Assembly (NCBI GenBank): GCA_036676455.1
Contig: JAKFCW010000011.1
Coordinates: 124,001-188,000, forward strand
Direction: 5' to 3'
From: UBA4093 sp036676455
Lineage (GTDB): Bacteria > Cyanobacteriota > Sericytochromatia > S15B-MN24 > UBA4093
DNA length: 64,000 bases
In this document: positions 1 to 8,154 of the stretch, piece by piece
How positions within the stretch are numbered: the stretch's first letter is position 1
Layout of the letters: each line of letters opens with the position of its first letter
Notes under the pieces: generated by a model
Told to the model about the DNA's origin: nothing
Database searches by the model: none
What the model saw: only the letters and a program-made list of their open reading frames with translations
Made by a program: the position numbers and the translations under genes

Positions 1-114
1 GGACGCAAGAAGATCCGCGAGATCTACCAGGTGGACGGCTTCGTGGAAGGCAAGCCCGCCGACTATGCCCCGGTCCGCGAGGCCTTCGACAAGGTCGGCT
101 TCAAGATTAAGTAG
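1..114 (+). CDS. C-terminal 37 codons of an unidentified protein
   Basis: The reading frame is open from base 1 and ends at TAG 112-114. The visible tail begins GRKKIREIYQVDGF and ends KVGFKIK. It is basic and contains no diagnostic motif, so I do not assign a family. A strong hairpin terminator follows within six bases, which supports this as a genuine gene end. The gene converges on nth. Confidence 0.6.
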   Translation, partial: GRKKIREIYQVDGFVEGKPADYAPVREAFDKVGFKIK

Positions 115-119
115 CCAAT

Positions 120-157
120 GGCCGCCCGCGCTACCGCGCCTGGGCGGCCTTCTTTTT
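120..157 (+). terminator. Intrinsic terminator overlapping the nth 3' end
   Basis: Inverted repeat GGCCGCCC (120-127) / GGGCGGCC (142-149) is followed by TTCTTTTT. It lies just after the partial plus-strand gene and overlaps the last codons of the convergent nth gene. Confidence 0.8.
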
Positions 158-859
158 GGGCTGGCGAGCCTTGGCAGGCGCCGTCGGCGCAGTCAGTTTA
201 GCGTACTCGGGGCAGTCCGCGCTCACGGGGCAGCGATCGCACATGGGCTTGCGCGCCATGCAGGTGTAGCGGCCATGCAGGATCAGCCAGTGATGCGCGA
301 GCGACCACTTCTCGCGAGGAATCAGGCGCTCGAGTTGCCGCTCGGTTTCCTCGACGGTCTCGGCCTTGGAGAGCCCCAGCCGCTTCGAGACCCGGAAGAC
401 GTGGGTGTCCACGGCCAGCGCCGGCACGTCGAAGGCCGTGGACAGGACCACGTTCGCCGTCTTGCGCCCCACTCCCGGCAACGCCTCCAAGGCCTCGCGA
501 CCGCTGGGCACCTCGCCTCCGTGAAGCTCAAGCAGCATGCGCAGGGTCTTCGAGATGTTCTTGGCCTTGGTGGGCGCGAAGTTGATCGACTTGATCTCCG
601 CCAGTAGCGCTTCCTCGCTGAGGCGCGCCATGCTCTCGGCGTCCGGGTAACGCGCGAACAGGCCCTCGGTGACCATGTTCACCCGCTTGTCGGTACACTG
701 CGCCGAGAGGATGACGGCAATCAGCAGCTGAAAGGGGCTTCCGAAGTTGAGCTCAGTCCTGGCATCCGGGTGGTGGGCTTCGAGCGTGGCGAGGACGCGC
801 TGGATGCGGTCCTTTTCTCTATTTCTTGAGCTGGCGGCGCCTGCCGACTTGCGGGTCAT
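131..859 (-). CDS. nth: Endonuclease III (DNA glycosylase/AP lyase)
   Basis: Bifunctional base-excision repair enzyme that removes oxidised pyrimidines and nicks the abasic site. The 242-residue product has the helix-hairpin-helix motif LPGVGRKTA with the catalytic Lys. The catalytic Asp lies in VDTHVFR, and a C-terminal 4Fe-4S cluster motif has Cys spacing C-x6-C-x2-C-x5-C. A basic, low-complexity N-terminal extension of about 15 residues precedes the conserved fold, and a Lys/Ala-rich tail follows the cluster. Length is a little above the usual 210-220 residues because of these extensions. It appears monocistronic. Confidence 0.97.
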   Translation of the reverse strand: MTRKSAGAASSRNREKDRIQRVLATLEAHHPDARTELNFGSPFQLLIAVILSAQCTDKRVNMVTEGLFARYPDAESMARLSEEALLAEIKSINFAPTKAKNISKTLRMLLELHGGEVPSGREALEALPGVGRKTANVVLSTAFDVPALAVDTHVFRVSKRLGLSKAETVEETERQLERLIPREKWSLAHHWLILHGRYTCMARKPMCDRCPVSADCPEYAKLTAPTAPAKARQPKKKAAQAR

Positions 860-974
860 GGGGATCGTCCTTCCTGTGATCGTGCTCTCATCTTACCAGC
901 CTCGCGGCCCGGGATCTCCGTGCCGAAGTTAGCGAGCGATTCGGGGTATAGAGAGCAAAAGGAGAATTGCCGCG

Positions 975-1331
975 ATGAGGTGCCCGAGACATTATGCCGC
1001 CACGCTCGTACGCCGATTCCTGAAGGGAGTCGAGGTCGACCAGTGCCCGCAATGCACGGGGCTCTGGCTGGATGCCGGCGAGCTCGAGCGGGTGCTCGGC
1101 GCCATGGAGCAGACACCTTCGATCCCATTCGAGGCCTCGTCTTGCCCCGATGACGAGGCGCCCATGCGCTGCCCCGCATGCGGAGCCGTCGCGGTGCTGG
1201 TGGCGCTGCCGCCGGTGCGGATCAACACGTGCAGTTCCTGCCAGGGCTTCTGGCTGGACGCCCACGAGCTCGACACGCTCAAGGCGCTCGACGCGGCAGG
1301 CGAACTGGACCGGCTCTGGAGCCGGCTCTAA
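975..1331 (+). CDS. Duplicated zf-TFIIB-type zinc-ribbon protein
   Basis: Small 118-residue protein with two copies of a CPxC-x-GxWLDA-x-EL zinc-ribbon motif. The first is around residues 24-36 (CPQCTGLWLDAGEL) and the second around residues 84-97 (CSSCQGFWLDAHEL). Each copy also has an upstream Cys or Cys pair to complete a four-Cys site. The fold is widespread in bacteria but the role is undefined. An AAGGAG lies about ten bases before the ATG. Its TAA overlaps the convergent tatD stop by four bases. Confidence 0.85.
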   Translation: MRCPRHYAATLVRRFLKGVEVDQCPQCTGLWLDAGELERVLGAMEQTPSIPFEASSCPDDEAPMRCPACGAVAVLVALPPVRINTCSSCQGFWLDAHELDTLKALDAAGELDRLWSRL

Positions 1332-2134
1332 ATCTCGACGGGCAGCCGAAAAAGCTGGATCGTGTTGCGGGTCGCGTTCTCGGCGATCTGCGCGACGCTC
1401 ATCTCCTTCACCTCGGCCAGGGTCTCGGCGACTTTCACCACGTAAGCAGGCTCGTTGCGCTTCCCCCGGTAGGGAGGCGGAGCGAGGTACGGCGCGTCGG
1501 TCTCGATGAGGAAGCGGTCCGCGGGCACCTCGCGAGCGACCTCGCGCAGGGCCTCGGACTTCTTGAAGGTGACCACCCCGCTGAAGGAGATGCAGAGTCC
1601 GCGCCGGATGCCGGCCAGAGCCAGCTCCTTGGAACCCGTGAAGCAGTGGAAGACGCCGCGCGTGGCGCCTTCTTCCTCCAGCAAGCGCATCGTGTCCTCC
1701 TCGGCATCCCGGGTGTGGATGATCAGCGGCAGGTCCAGCTCCTTGGAGAGGCGAATCTGCTCGCGGAAGGCTTCTTGCTGCTTCTCGCGCGGGGCGTTGT
1801 CGTAGTAGTAGTCGAGGCCGCACTCGCCGATGGCGACCACCCGGGGATGCCGGGCCATCTCTTTAAGGCGCGCGTAGGAGCCTTCCGTCCAGGTCTCGGC
1901 GTCGTGCGGGTGGATGCCCGCCGCGACGAAGACGTTGGGGTAGCGCTCGGTCAGCGCCTTGACGCGCGGGAACTCGGCCCAGGTCACGCCGGGGTTGAGA
2001 ATCCAGCGGACGCCGGCCTCGCGCGCCCGGGCGACCGCCTCGTCGATGTTGCGGTCATGCTCCTCGCTCGGCAGCCCCTCGACCCACTCGGGAAGCATGT
2101 CGAGGTGGCAGTGCGAGTCGATGAAGGTCGTCAT
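1328..2134 (-). CDS. tatD: TatD family metal-dependent hydrolase (DNase)
   Basis: TIM-barrel metallo-hydrolase of the TatD family, linked to 3'-5' DNA exonuclease and repair activity. The N-terminus TFIDSHCHLD carries the first metal ligands. GIHPHD, GECGLDYYY, IIHTRDA, FHCFTGS and ETDAPYL supply the remaining family signatures. The ATG at 2134 overlaps the metG stop by four bases (ATGA), so the two are probably translationally coupled; upstream in-frame codons lack homology. The 268-residue length is typical. The metG-tatD arrangement is common in bacteria. Confidence 0.96.
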   Translation of the reverse strand: MTTFIDSHCHLDMLPEWVEGLPSEEHDRNIDEAVARAREAGVRWILNPGVTWAEFPRVKALTERYPNVFVAAGIHPHDAETWTEGSYARLKEMARHPRVVAIGECGLDYYYDNAPREKQQEAFREQIRLSKELDLPLIIHTRDAEEDTMRLLEEEGATRGVFHCFTGSKELALAGIRRGLCISFSGVVTFKKSEALREVAREVPADRFLIETDAPYLAPPPYRGKRNEPAYVVKVAETLAEVKEMSVAQIAENATRNTIQLFRLPVEI

Positions 2135-3675
2135 GCCTTCTTCTTGGCTCCGGCCAGCTCGGCGCCGATGCGGGGGTAGATGGGCCCCAGCTTCCGGGTC
2201 TGCGTGCCTTCGGGGAGCTTGCCCCACTGGAGATCGCTCCAGCGCTGCTCGGAAAGGGGCGCCGCGAGGCCCAGCTGCTCCCAGATTTTGCCGGCAAGGG
2301 TCGGGATGAAGGGGCTGGCAAGGACGCTGGCAATCCGCAGGGCCTCGAGGACGGCGTAGAGGACGCCTCCGAGGTTCTCGCGATCGCCGGCCTTGGCCAG
2401 GGCCCAGGGAGCGGTCGAGTCGATGTACTTGTTGGTGGCGTCCAGCAGCTCCCAGATGGCCATGAGGGCCTCGTCCAGGGCGAGCGCGTTCATGCGGTCC
2501 TCGACCCGGGCGAGCACCTCCTCGACCTTCCGGGGCAGGTCCCCCTCGATGGCTTCGTGGCGGGGGCTGACCCGGCCCTCGAAGTTCTTCTCGAGGATCG
2601 TGAGCGTGCGGTTGAGGGCATTGCCCAGGTTGTTGGCGAGGTCGGCGTTGACGCGGTTCTCGAAGGCGTCCTCGTTCATCTCGCCGTCGCGGCCGAAGGC
2701 GATCTCGCGCAGCAGGTAGTAGCGGATGGCGTCAGCGCCGTACTCGTCGGCCAGCGCGTTGGGGCTGGTGACGTTGCCGGTGGACTTGCCCATCTTCTGG
2801 CCGCCCATCAGGACCCAGCCGTGGCCGAAGACCTGCCGGGGAAGGGGGAGGTCGAGGGCCATGAGCATCGCGGGCCAGATGATGGCGTGGAACTTGACGA
2901 TGTCCTTGCCGATCAGGTGGACACTGGCGGGCCAGTAGGTCTTGAAGGACTCGGCGTCGGGGTAGCCGATGCCGGTAAGGTAGTTGGAGAGGGCGTCGAT
3001 CCAGACGTAGATGACCTGGGACTCGTCGCCGGGGACGGGGATGCCCCACTTGACCGACTGGCGGGAGACGGAGACGTCGGGGAAGGTCTCGAGGAGGTTG
3101 AGGACTTCCTTGGCGCGGAAGTCGGGTTGGATGAAGCCGGGGTTCTGCTCGATGTGGGCGCGGAGGCGATCGCGGTACTCGGAGAGCTTGAAGACGTAGT
3201 TCTCCTCGCTCATCCATTCGGCCGGGGTCTTGTGCACGGCGCAGCAGGACTCGACGAGGTCGCGCTCGTTCTTGAATTCCTCGCAGCCCTTGCAGTAGAA
3301 GCCCTCGTACTTGGCCTTGTAGATGTCACCCTGGTCGAGCAGACGCTTGAAGATGCCCTGGACGACGGCCTTGTGATCGGCATCCGTGGTGCGGATGAAG
3401 CGGTCATAGGAGATCCCGAGCTTGGCCCAGGTGTCCTTGAACTGGTCGACGATCTGGTCGGTGAACGTCTGGGGGTCGAGCCCCTGGGCTTCGGCCGAGC
3501 GCTCGATCTTGACGCCGTGCTCGTCGGAGCCGGTCAGGAAGAAGACGTCCGCTCCGCGCAGGCGATGATAGCGGGCGATCGCGTCCGCGGCGATCTTCTC
3601 GTAGGCATGGCCCATGTGAGGAGGTCCGTTGACGTAGTCGATCGCGGTGGTGATGTAGTAAGTTGGGTTGGCCAT
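2131..3675 (-). CDS. metG: Methionyl-tRNA synthetase
   Basis: Class I aminoacyl-tRNA synthetase that charges tRNA-Met. The ATP-binding HIGH signature appears as HMGH near residue 20 and the KMSKS loop as KMGKS. A zinc-knuckle insertion contains CKGC followed by a CC-x2-H cluster around residues 125-150. At 514 residues the protein lacks the C-terminal EMAP/Trbp111 dimerisation domain seen in longer forms. Two adjacent ATGs occur; the second (3675) has better spacing to GGAG. Upstream in-frame residues are low-complexity and were excluded. Confidence 0.97.
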   Translation of the reverse strand: MANPTYYITTAIDYVNGPPHMGHAYEKIAADAIARYHRLRGADVFFLTGSDEHGVKIERSAEAQGLDPQTFTDQIVDQFKDTWAKLGISYDRFIRTTDADHKAVVQGIFKRLLDQGDIYKAKYEGFYCKGCEEFKNERDLVESCCAVHKTPAEWMSEENYVFKLSEYRDRLRAHIEQNPGFIQPDFRAKEVLNLLETFPDVSVSRQSVKWGIPVPGDESQVIYVWIDALSNYLTGIGYPDAESFKTYWPASVHLIGKDIVKFHAIIWPAMLMALDLPLPRQVFGHGWVLMGGQKMGKSTGNVTSPNALADEYGADAIRYYLLREIAFGRDGEMNEDAFENRVNADLANNLGNALNRTLTILEKNFEGRVSPRHEAIEGDLPRKVEEVLARVEDRMNALALDEALMAIWELLDATNKYIDSTAPWALAKAGDRENLGGVLYAVLEALRIASVLASPFIPTLAGKIWEQLGLAAPLSEQRWSDLQWGKLPEGTQTRKLGPIYPRIGAELAGAKKKA

Positions 3676-3854
3676 CATCGTCTCCAAGGGCGCCCGTTCG
3701 GGCTGGAAGCTTTTACGCCGGGGATTCCCCAAGGTACCAAATCCGGGGCTCCAAGGCAACCGACCCTCCGCCTGCAATCCGTGGTGGCGACGGGCTTCGC
3801 GCTCGGCAGGCCCGGCGGCAGGGTGGAGATCGCTGAAATCGATTAAACAAGGGG

Positions 3855-3882
3855 TTGACAAGCCTTAAAGACCTGCTAAACT
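3855..3882 (+). promoter_or_regulatory. Sigma70-type promoter of tRNA-Phe
   Basis: TTGACA (3855-3860), 16-bp spacer, TAAACT (3877-3882). The tRNA 5' end lies 13 bases after the -10 box, consistent with a short leader. Confidence 0.75.
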
Positions 3883-3894
3883 GGATTCTTGTTC

Positions 3895-3967
3895 GGCCAG
3901 GTAGCTCAGTCGGTAGAGCACGGCACTGAAAATGCCGGTGTCGGCAGTTCGATTCTGCCCCTGGCCA
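3895..3967 (+). tRNA. tRNA-Phe (GAA)
   Basis: Full cloverleaf. Acceptor GGCCAGG pairs with CCTGGCC, D stem GCTC/GAGC, anticodon stem CGGCA/TGCCG with loop CTGAAAA (anticodon GAA at 3928-3930), and T stem GGCAG/CTGCC around TTCGATT. Discriminator is A. CCA is not encoded. A promoter and a strong terminator flank it, so it is a single-gene transcript. Confidence 0.97.
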
Positions 3968-3973
3968 CACCGA

Positions 3974-4012
3974 GAAAGCGCCCCACCATTGCGGTGGGGC
4001 GCTTTCCTTTTT
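3974..4012 (+). terminator. Intrinsic terminator after tRNA-Phe
   Basis: Perfect hairpin with 14-bp arms, GAAAGCGCCCCACC / GGTGGGGCGCTTTC, loop ATTGC, then a C and a T-run. It also sits just beyond the 3' end of the convergent rhodanese gene. Confidence 0.92.
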
Positions 4013-4021
4013 CGTCGGGTT

Positions 4022-4369
4022 TTACCGGGGCATCTGTCCCAAGCCGCCGGCATTGACGACGTCGGCGAAGCCCGCCTGCGTCAGCAAGCTGGCGGCCGAC
4101 GCGCTCCGGCCTCCAGAGGCGCAATAGACCACAAGGGGCCTCCCCTTATCGAGCTCCCGGATCCGAGCGCCGAGCTCTTGCAGGGGAATGTTGCGGGCGC
4201 CGGGGTACGCGCCCGAGCGGAATTCCGCCGGGGAGCGCACGTCCAGGATCTGCGCTCCGGCATCGAGTTTCTCCTTGATGGCCGTTGGGGTCATGCGTTT
4301 ACCTCCTCTGAATCGCGACAGGATGACAAAGCCCGCCAGGGCAACTAGGGCCAAGGTCCAGATACTCAT
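4022..4369 (-). CDS. Membrane-anchored single-domain rhodanese
   Basis: 115-residue sulfurtransferase. An N-terminal hydrophobic segment (about residues 3-19) is followed by a basic stretch and one rhodanese domain. The active-site loop CASGGRS carries the persulfide-forming Cys near residue 83. The domain likely faces the cytoplasm. The ATG overlaps the upstream reductase stop by four bases (ATGA) and has its own GGAGG, so it is the second gene of a two-gene operon. Paired with a CoA-disulfide reductase-rhodanese fusion, it probably handles sulfane sulfur or persulfides. Confidence 0.9.
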   Translation of the reverse strand: MSIWTLALVALAGFVILSRFRGGKRMTPTAIKEKLDAGAQILDVRSPAEFRSGAYPGARNIPLQELGARIRELDKGRPLVVYCASGGRSASAASLLTQAGFADVVNAGGLGQMPR

Positions 4370-6015
4370 GCTTCCTCCACCTCGAATCCACCCTCATCGA
4401 GGATGCTGACAAAACCACCGGTGACGTTGAAAACCTGCTCGAAGCCCCGCTCCTTGAGGATGCGGACGGCTAGGTGGGCGCGGAATCCGGACCGGCAATG
4501 AACGAAGATCCGCCCCGCCCTCGGAAGCTCGTCAAGGCGCGCGCGCAGGTCGTCCACCGGGATGTTCGTGGCGCCCTTCAAGTGGGACTTCGCGAACTCG
4601 GCCGGTTTGCGGACATCCAACACGTAAGCCTCCCCGCCGGCCATCGCGGCCTTGAGAGCTGCGGGGGTGACTAGCGGGCTGAAGCCCGAGCAATCGTTGA
4701 GCCCGATGAAGGCCGCCAGGTTGATGGGATCGTTGGCCGAGGAATAGGGCGGAGCGTAGGCGAGATCCAGCTCGGCGAGATCCGAGAGTGTGAACTGGCC
4801 GTGCAGGGCGGCCGCCAGGACGTCGATGCGCTTTTCGACGCCAGCGCGACCGAACGCCTGGGCGCCCAGCAAGCGGGTCGATTGGCGATCGTAGACCAGT
4901 TTCAGCGCGATCTCCTCGGCCCCGGGGTAGTAGCCGGCATGGTGATCCTTGTGGAGGATGGCCACGCCCACCTCGAAGCCTGCCTCGCGGGCGGCCTTCT
5001 CGGTGAGCCCGGTCATGGCCGCGGTCGCCTCGAAGATTTTGACGACGCTGGTTCCGAGGGCCCCGGAGTAGCGCATTGAATGTCCCAGGGCGTTCGAGGC
5101 CGCGATGCGCCCCTGGCGATTCGCGGGGCCGGCGAGCGGCACCCGGACCCGGCGTCCCGAAACGCGCTGCACGACCTCCACCATGTCTCCGGCCGCGAAG
5201 ATGTCGGGATCAGAAGTCTGCAGGTGCCCGTCCACCTGCAAGCCACCCGAGGGGCCGATTTCGAGGCCGGCCTCCTTGGCCAGCAGCAGCTCGGGGCGCA
5301 CTCCGACCGAAAAGAGCACGATATCCGCCGGGATCAGCCGGCCGTCGGAAAGCTCCACCGCCCGCTCGCGCACGGCCTGGACTCCGGCCCCCGTGACGAC
5401 GGAGACTCCGTTCTCTTCGAGCTCGCTGGCGATCCGGCGGCCGTACTCGGCATCCATCACCGCCATGACGGTGGGTTGCAGCTCGACGACGGTGGTGGCG
5501 AGGCCGCGCTTCTGGAACGCCTCGGCCATCTCGAGCCCGATGAAGCCTCCGCCGACCACGACGGCGGACTGGGGAGCGCCGCTCGCGAGGGTCTCATGGA
5601 TCCGATCCATGTCCGGCACCGTCCAGAGCTTGAACACGTTCGGCCGGTCCATTCCCGGGATCGGCGGCATCAGAGGCTGTCCGCCCTGCGCCATGATGAG
5701 CTTGTCGTAGGAAACCCAGGAGTCGCCCTGAGGCCCGCGGGCCAGGACGCGCTTCTGATCACGATCGATCCTCACGATCTCGGTGTCGACATGGACCTCG
5801 ACACCGTAGCGTGCACGGAAGCCCTCGGGAGTCTGGAGCAGGAGATCGGAGCGATCGGGGATGTCGCCGGAGATGAAGTAGGGAAGCCCGCAGTTGGCGT
5901 ACGAGACATAAGGGCCACGCTCGAAGAGCGTGATCTCGGCGTCCTCGCTGATTCGCCGCGCGCGTGCAGCGGCGGTGGCTCCGGCGGCGACCCCGCCGAT
6001 GATGACCAGTTTCAT
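4366..6015 (-). CDS. CoA-disulfide reductase family flavoprotein fused to rhodanese domain
   Basis: 549-residue pyridine nucleotide-disulfide oxidoreductase of the CoADR/NADH-persulfide reductase type. The N-terminal FAD motif is IIGGVAAGATAA. The redox Cys lies in SYANCGLPYF near residue 43, where this family has its single CoA-persulfide-forming Cys. An NAD-binding motif (VVGGGFIGLEMAE) follows near residue 155. The C-terminal ~100 residues are a rhodanese domain with active-site loop HCRSGFR. Such fusions reduce CoA persulfide or polysulfide with NADH. The start at 6015 is chosen because MKLVIIGG begins the conserved fold. Transcription is probably controlled by the operators at 6120-6168. 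Confidence 0.93.
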   Translation of the reverse strand: MKLVIIGGVAAGATAAARARRISEDAEITLFERGPYVSYANCGLPYFISGDIPDRSDLLLQTPEGFRARYGVEVHVDTEIVRIDRDQKRVLARGPQGDSWVSYDKLIMAQGGQPLMPPIPGMDRPNVFKLWTVPDMDRIHETLASGAPQSAVVVGGGFIGLEMAEAFQKRGLATTVVELQPTVMAVMDAEYGRRIASELEENGVSVVTGAGVQAVRERAVELSDGRLIPADIVLFSVGVRPELLLAKEAGLEIGPSGGLQVDGHLQTSDPDIFAAGDMVEVVQRVSGRRVRVPLAGPANRQGRIAASNALGHSMRYSGALGTSVVKIFEATAAMTGLTEKAAREAGFEVGVAILHKDHHAGYYPGAEEIALKLVYDRQSTRLLGAQAFGRAGVEKRIDVLAAALHGQFTLSDLAELDLAYAPPYSSANDPINLAAFIGLNDCSGFSPLVTPAALKAAMAGGEAYVLDVRKPAEFAKSHLKGATNIPVDDLRARLDELPRAGRIFVHCRSGFRAHLAVRILKERGFEQVFNVTGGFVSILDEGGFEVEEA

Positions 6016-6119
6016 GGCATTGACTCCTTCCAAACCGGAGCACCGCTCCGGCAAGCCGGCTTTCGTCCACGGGATTCGGCGGAGTCCTGACGAAGACTGC
6101 TGCTCGATCCGCATCTTGG

Positions 6120-6168
6120 TACCCCCCTGGGGTACACGAATAATACCCTAGGGGGGTATGTTTGACAA
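6120..6168 (-). promoter_or_regulatory. Promoter with two CsoR/CstR-like inverted repeats
   Basis: On the minus strand TTGTCA (6168-6163), a 17-bp spacer and TATTAT (6145-6140) form a near-consensus promoter for the CoADR-rhodanese operon. One inverted repeat, ATACCC-5-GGGTAT (6143-6159), fills the spacer and touches the -10 box. A second, TACCCC-3-GGGGTA (6120-6134), lies just downstream of the -10. GC-tract repeats ending in TA resemble operators of the CsoR/RcnR family, whose persulfide-sensing member CstR controls comparable sulfurtransferase operons. The repressor gene is not in the window. Confidence 0.72.
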
Positions 6169-6318
6169 CCCCTCCAGCGCGACCTTTTTCCCGCCGAGCA
6201 GTTTCTGCTCACGGCCCGAACGTCGTACGGGAGTCTCTTGCGATGCGGGGCAAGACGTACCGTTACTCTCCCCGGCAACGGACAGCAAAAGCGAGCTAAA
6301 GAAGTACGCTTGAACCCC

Positions 6319-6347
6319 TTGCATTTGAAAACGGCCTTTGCTATACT
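6319..6347 (+). promoter_or_regulatory. Promoter of tRNA-Pro
   Basis: TTGCAT (6319-6324), 17-bp spacer, TATACT (6342-6347), about 70 bases before the tRNA 5' end. Confidence 0.65.
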
Positions 6348-6366
6348 TCAATTCTGGCTCGGGGGT

Positions 6367-8154
6367 TCACCTCGGGTTAACGTTTCCTTCCCCAAAAGGA
6401 AAATGAAACGAATGTCGGGGCGTAGCGCAGCTTGGTAGCGCACCACTTTGGGGTAGTGGGGGTCGTGGGTTCGAATCCCGCCGCTCCGACCTAGACCCCC
6501 CTAACGAAAACGATTCGTCGTGATTAGTTAGGGGGGTCATTTTTTCTCCTGCCTGGCTACTCAGGTCTTTTTTTTTGCGCCTCGCAATCTGGCCTCCCTT
6601 TTTGACCGTCTCGGCTAGCGGATTGCCGCATACCGTAGCCTCAAGCGTTTCGCCTTCAAGCTCGAAACCAAGCGGAACATATGTGCGAATGATTTCCCGT
6701 TGAAGCTCCATGGGCAGCCTTGGCCAAACCCAATCGATGTGATTGATAATTCGCTCAAGATCGTCCAGCTTTGCTTGGGTAGTATCTTGCCGAACCTCCT
6801 TTTCTAGGCGTCCAAGCTCATTCTTCAAGGGCACAATCAGCCGCTCATATTCGAACTCGTCAATGTAGCCTTTGCGAAACTGGAAGTTGACCTTATCTCT
6901 CTCTCGTGACAGCTCGGCAATTTTTGCAGACAGGTCACGAGAGTCAGGCTCCTGGAGGGCAATCAGTATCCGGTTGTCTAGAAGCTCGGACTGTCGCTTC
7001 CGCATCCCTCGAACCAACAGGCTGAAGGCCGCATCATCGACCGCAACGGCGTTGTATCGCTTGGCATCGCAATACTTCTGCTTGCTATTCTTGCTGAGGT
7101 TGCAGACATACTTCCGCTGGTACTCGTTTTTCTCATGCCGGGTCATTCGCCTGCCGCACTTCTTACAAATCAAGTAGCCTGTTAAAAGTACGTCCTCACG
7201 CTTCCGGGGCTGCCGCTTGATCGCCCGGCTGTTCAATATGACCTGTACGTCATTGAACACGGACTCATCGAGCAGAGGTTCATGAAGTCCTGGATACCAC
7301 TGTCCTTTGTAAAGAACCTGACCGAGGTAAGCCTTGGACCGTAGCATATCGCTCAAGACACTCGCATCCCAAATTGGTGAGGGTGGATAGGGCATGGTCT
7401 TCTTCCCTGACGTGACCCGCTTTTTATGGGTTTCTTGGCGTTTCTCACGCTCTACATCGCTCAGGCGAAGCCAGGGGACAAGGCTAGGGGTCGGCACCTT
7501 CAAGTCCGTCAGGTGCCTCGCAATTTCACTGGCGTTTCCGTGCCTGCGAAATTCGGAAATAATCCATTTGTACCAGTCTGCAAGACTTCTTCCGCTGTAA
7601 ACAGTCTCATCTGGCACCCAGCCTGCATAAAGCGCTCGCCCGATCCGATGGTGCCCCTTTTCGCTCTTGTAGCCAAAGGGCGGATCACCACCAGCAGGCA
7701 ATCCATTTTTCACTCGAAATGCCTGCTTATCCCGGATCATTTGACCTGTCATTTTCCGCTGGTTTTCGGCCACAAGGGTCAACATGGTTAGGAGGAAATC
7801 ACTGTTTGCTGAGCCATCATCCTGTACCGGGTCATCCACGCCAATTAATTTGCAATCCAACTTATTTAGAACGGATGTAACAATGGCCTTCACTTCTACG
7901 GATCGAAACGCTCGATCAATCCGCAATACTATGACTTTTGAGATTCGTTCGTCCCTTACTCGATTTATCAACTTAGTAAGCTGAGGGCGCTTCCCAAGTT
8001 CCGTTCCTCCCGAGAGGTAGTCCACATACTGGCCTACAAGATCCAAGCCGTTTTTCTCGCAATAGAAGCGAATCTTATCAATCTGAACATCAGGACTTGC
8101 GTCTTGTTTATCATCAGTAGAAGTCCGAATGTATGCAACTACCTTATTGCTCAT
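6367..8154 (-). CDS. Large serine recombinase / site-specific integrase
   Basis: 595-residue serine recombinase. The resolvase catalytic domain is N-terminal, with nucleophile Ser in AYIRTSTDD near residue 12 and an Arg-rich helix (VLRIDRAFRS). A Recombinase domain follows. Next come a zinc-ribbon domain (CKKCGRR around residues 340-375 with later Cys) and a coiled-coil-like region around 420-470, the usual layout of large serine integrases. The ATG at 8154 has GGTGG five bases upstream; an in-frame GTG lies at 8163. The last ~38 codons are antisense to tRNA-Pro and its upstream DNA, so the native C-terminus is probably shorter or different. Confidence 0.92.
   Translation of the reverse strand: MSNKVVAYIRTSTDDKQDASPDVQIDKIRFYCEKNGLDLVGQYVDYLSGGTELGKRPQLTKLINRVRDERISKVIVLRIDRAFRSVEVKAIVTSVLNKLDCKLIGVDDPVQDDGSANSDFLLTMLTLVAENQRKMTGQMIRDKQAFRVKNGLPAGGDPPFGYKSEKGHHRIGRALYAGWVPDETVYSGRSLADWYKWIISEFRRHGNASEIARHLTDLKVPTPSLVPWLRLSDVEREKRQETHKKRVTSGKKTMPYPPSPIWDASVLSDMLRSKAYLGQVLYKGQWYPGLHEPLLDESVFNDVQVILNSRAIKRQPRKREDVLLTGYLICKKCGRRMTRHEKNEYQRKYVCNLSKNSKQKYCDAKRYNAVAVDDAAFSLLVRGMRKRQSELLDNRILIALQEPDSRDLSAKIAELSRERDKVNFQFRKGYIDEFEYERLIVPLKNELGRLEKEVRQDTTQAKLDDLERIINHIDWVWPRLPMELQREIIRTYVPLGFELEGETLEATVCGNPLAETVKKGGQIARRKKKDLSSQAGEKMTPLTNHDESFSLGGSRSERRDSNPRPPLPQSGALPSCATPRHSFHFPFGEGNVNPR
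6416..6489 (+). tRNA. tRNA-Pro (GGG), integration target of the island
   Basis: Acceptor CGGGGCG pairs with CGCTCCG (one G-U pair). The anticodon stem is CCACT/AGTGG with loop TTGGGGT, giving anticodon GGG at 6450-6452. The T stem is GTGGG/CCCGC. Discriminator is A and CCA is not encoded. The last 16 bases of the tRNA plus three more bases (6474-6492 overall) recur at the far end of the island, as expected for a tRNA attachment site. Lower-GC DNA starts immediately downstream. Confidence 0.96.
6494..6546 (+). terminator. Terminator following tRNA-Pro (island side)
   Basis: GACCCCCCTAAC (6494-6505) pairs with GTTAGGGGGGTC (6527-6538), followed by ATTTTTTT. It lies to the right of the attachment core. 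In this model it was therefore brought in by the element, while the older terminator lies beyond the copies at 15481 and 17031. Confidence 0.8.

Noticed and set aside
2557..3846. 429-codon plus-strand frame opposite metG
   Set aside because: Antisense shadow; Val/Asp/Gly/Leu repetitive composition.
3676..3894. T-box or other leader RNA for metG
   Set aside because: No T-box sequence or specifier stem seen; only a plain Shine-Dalgarno.
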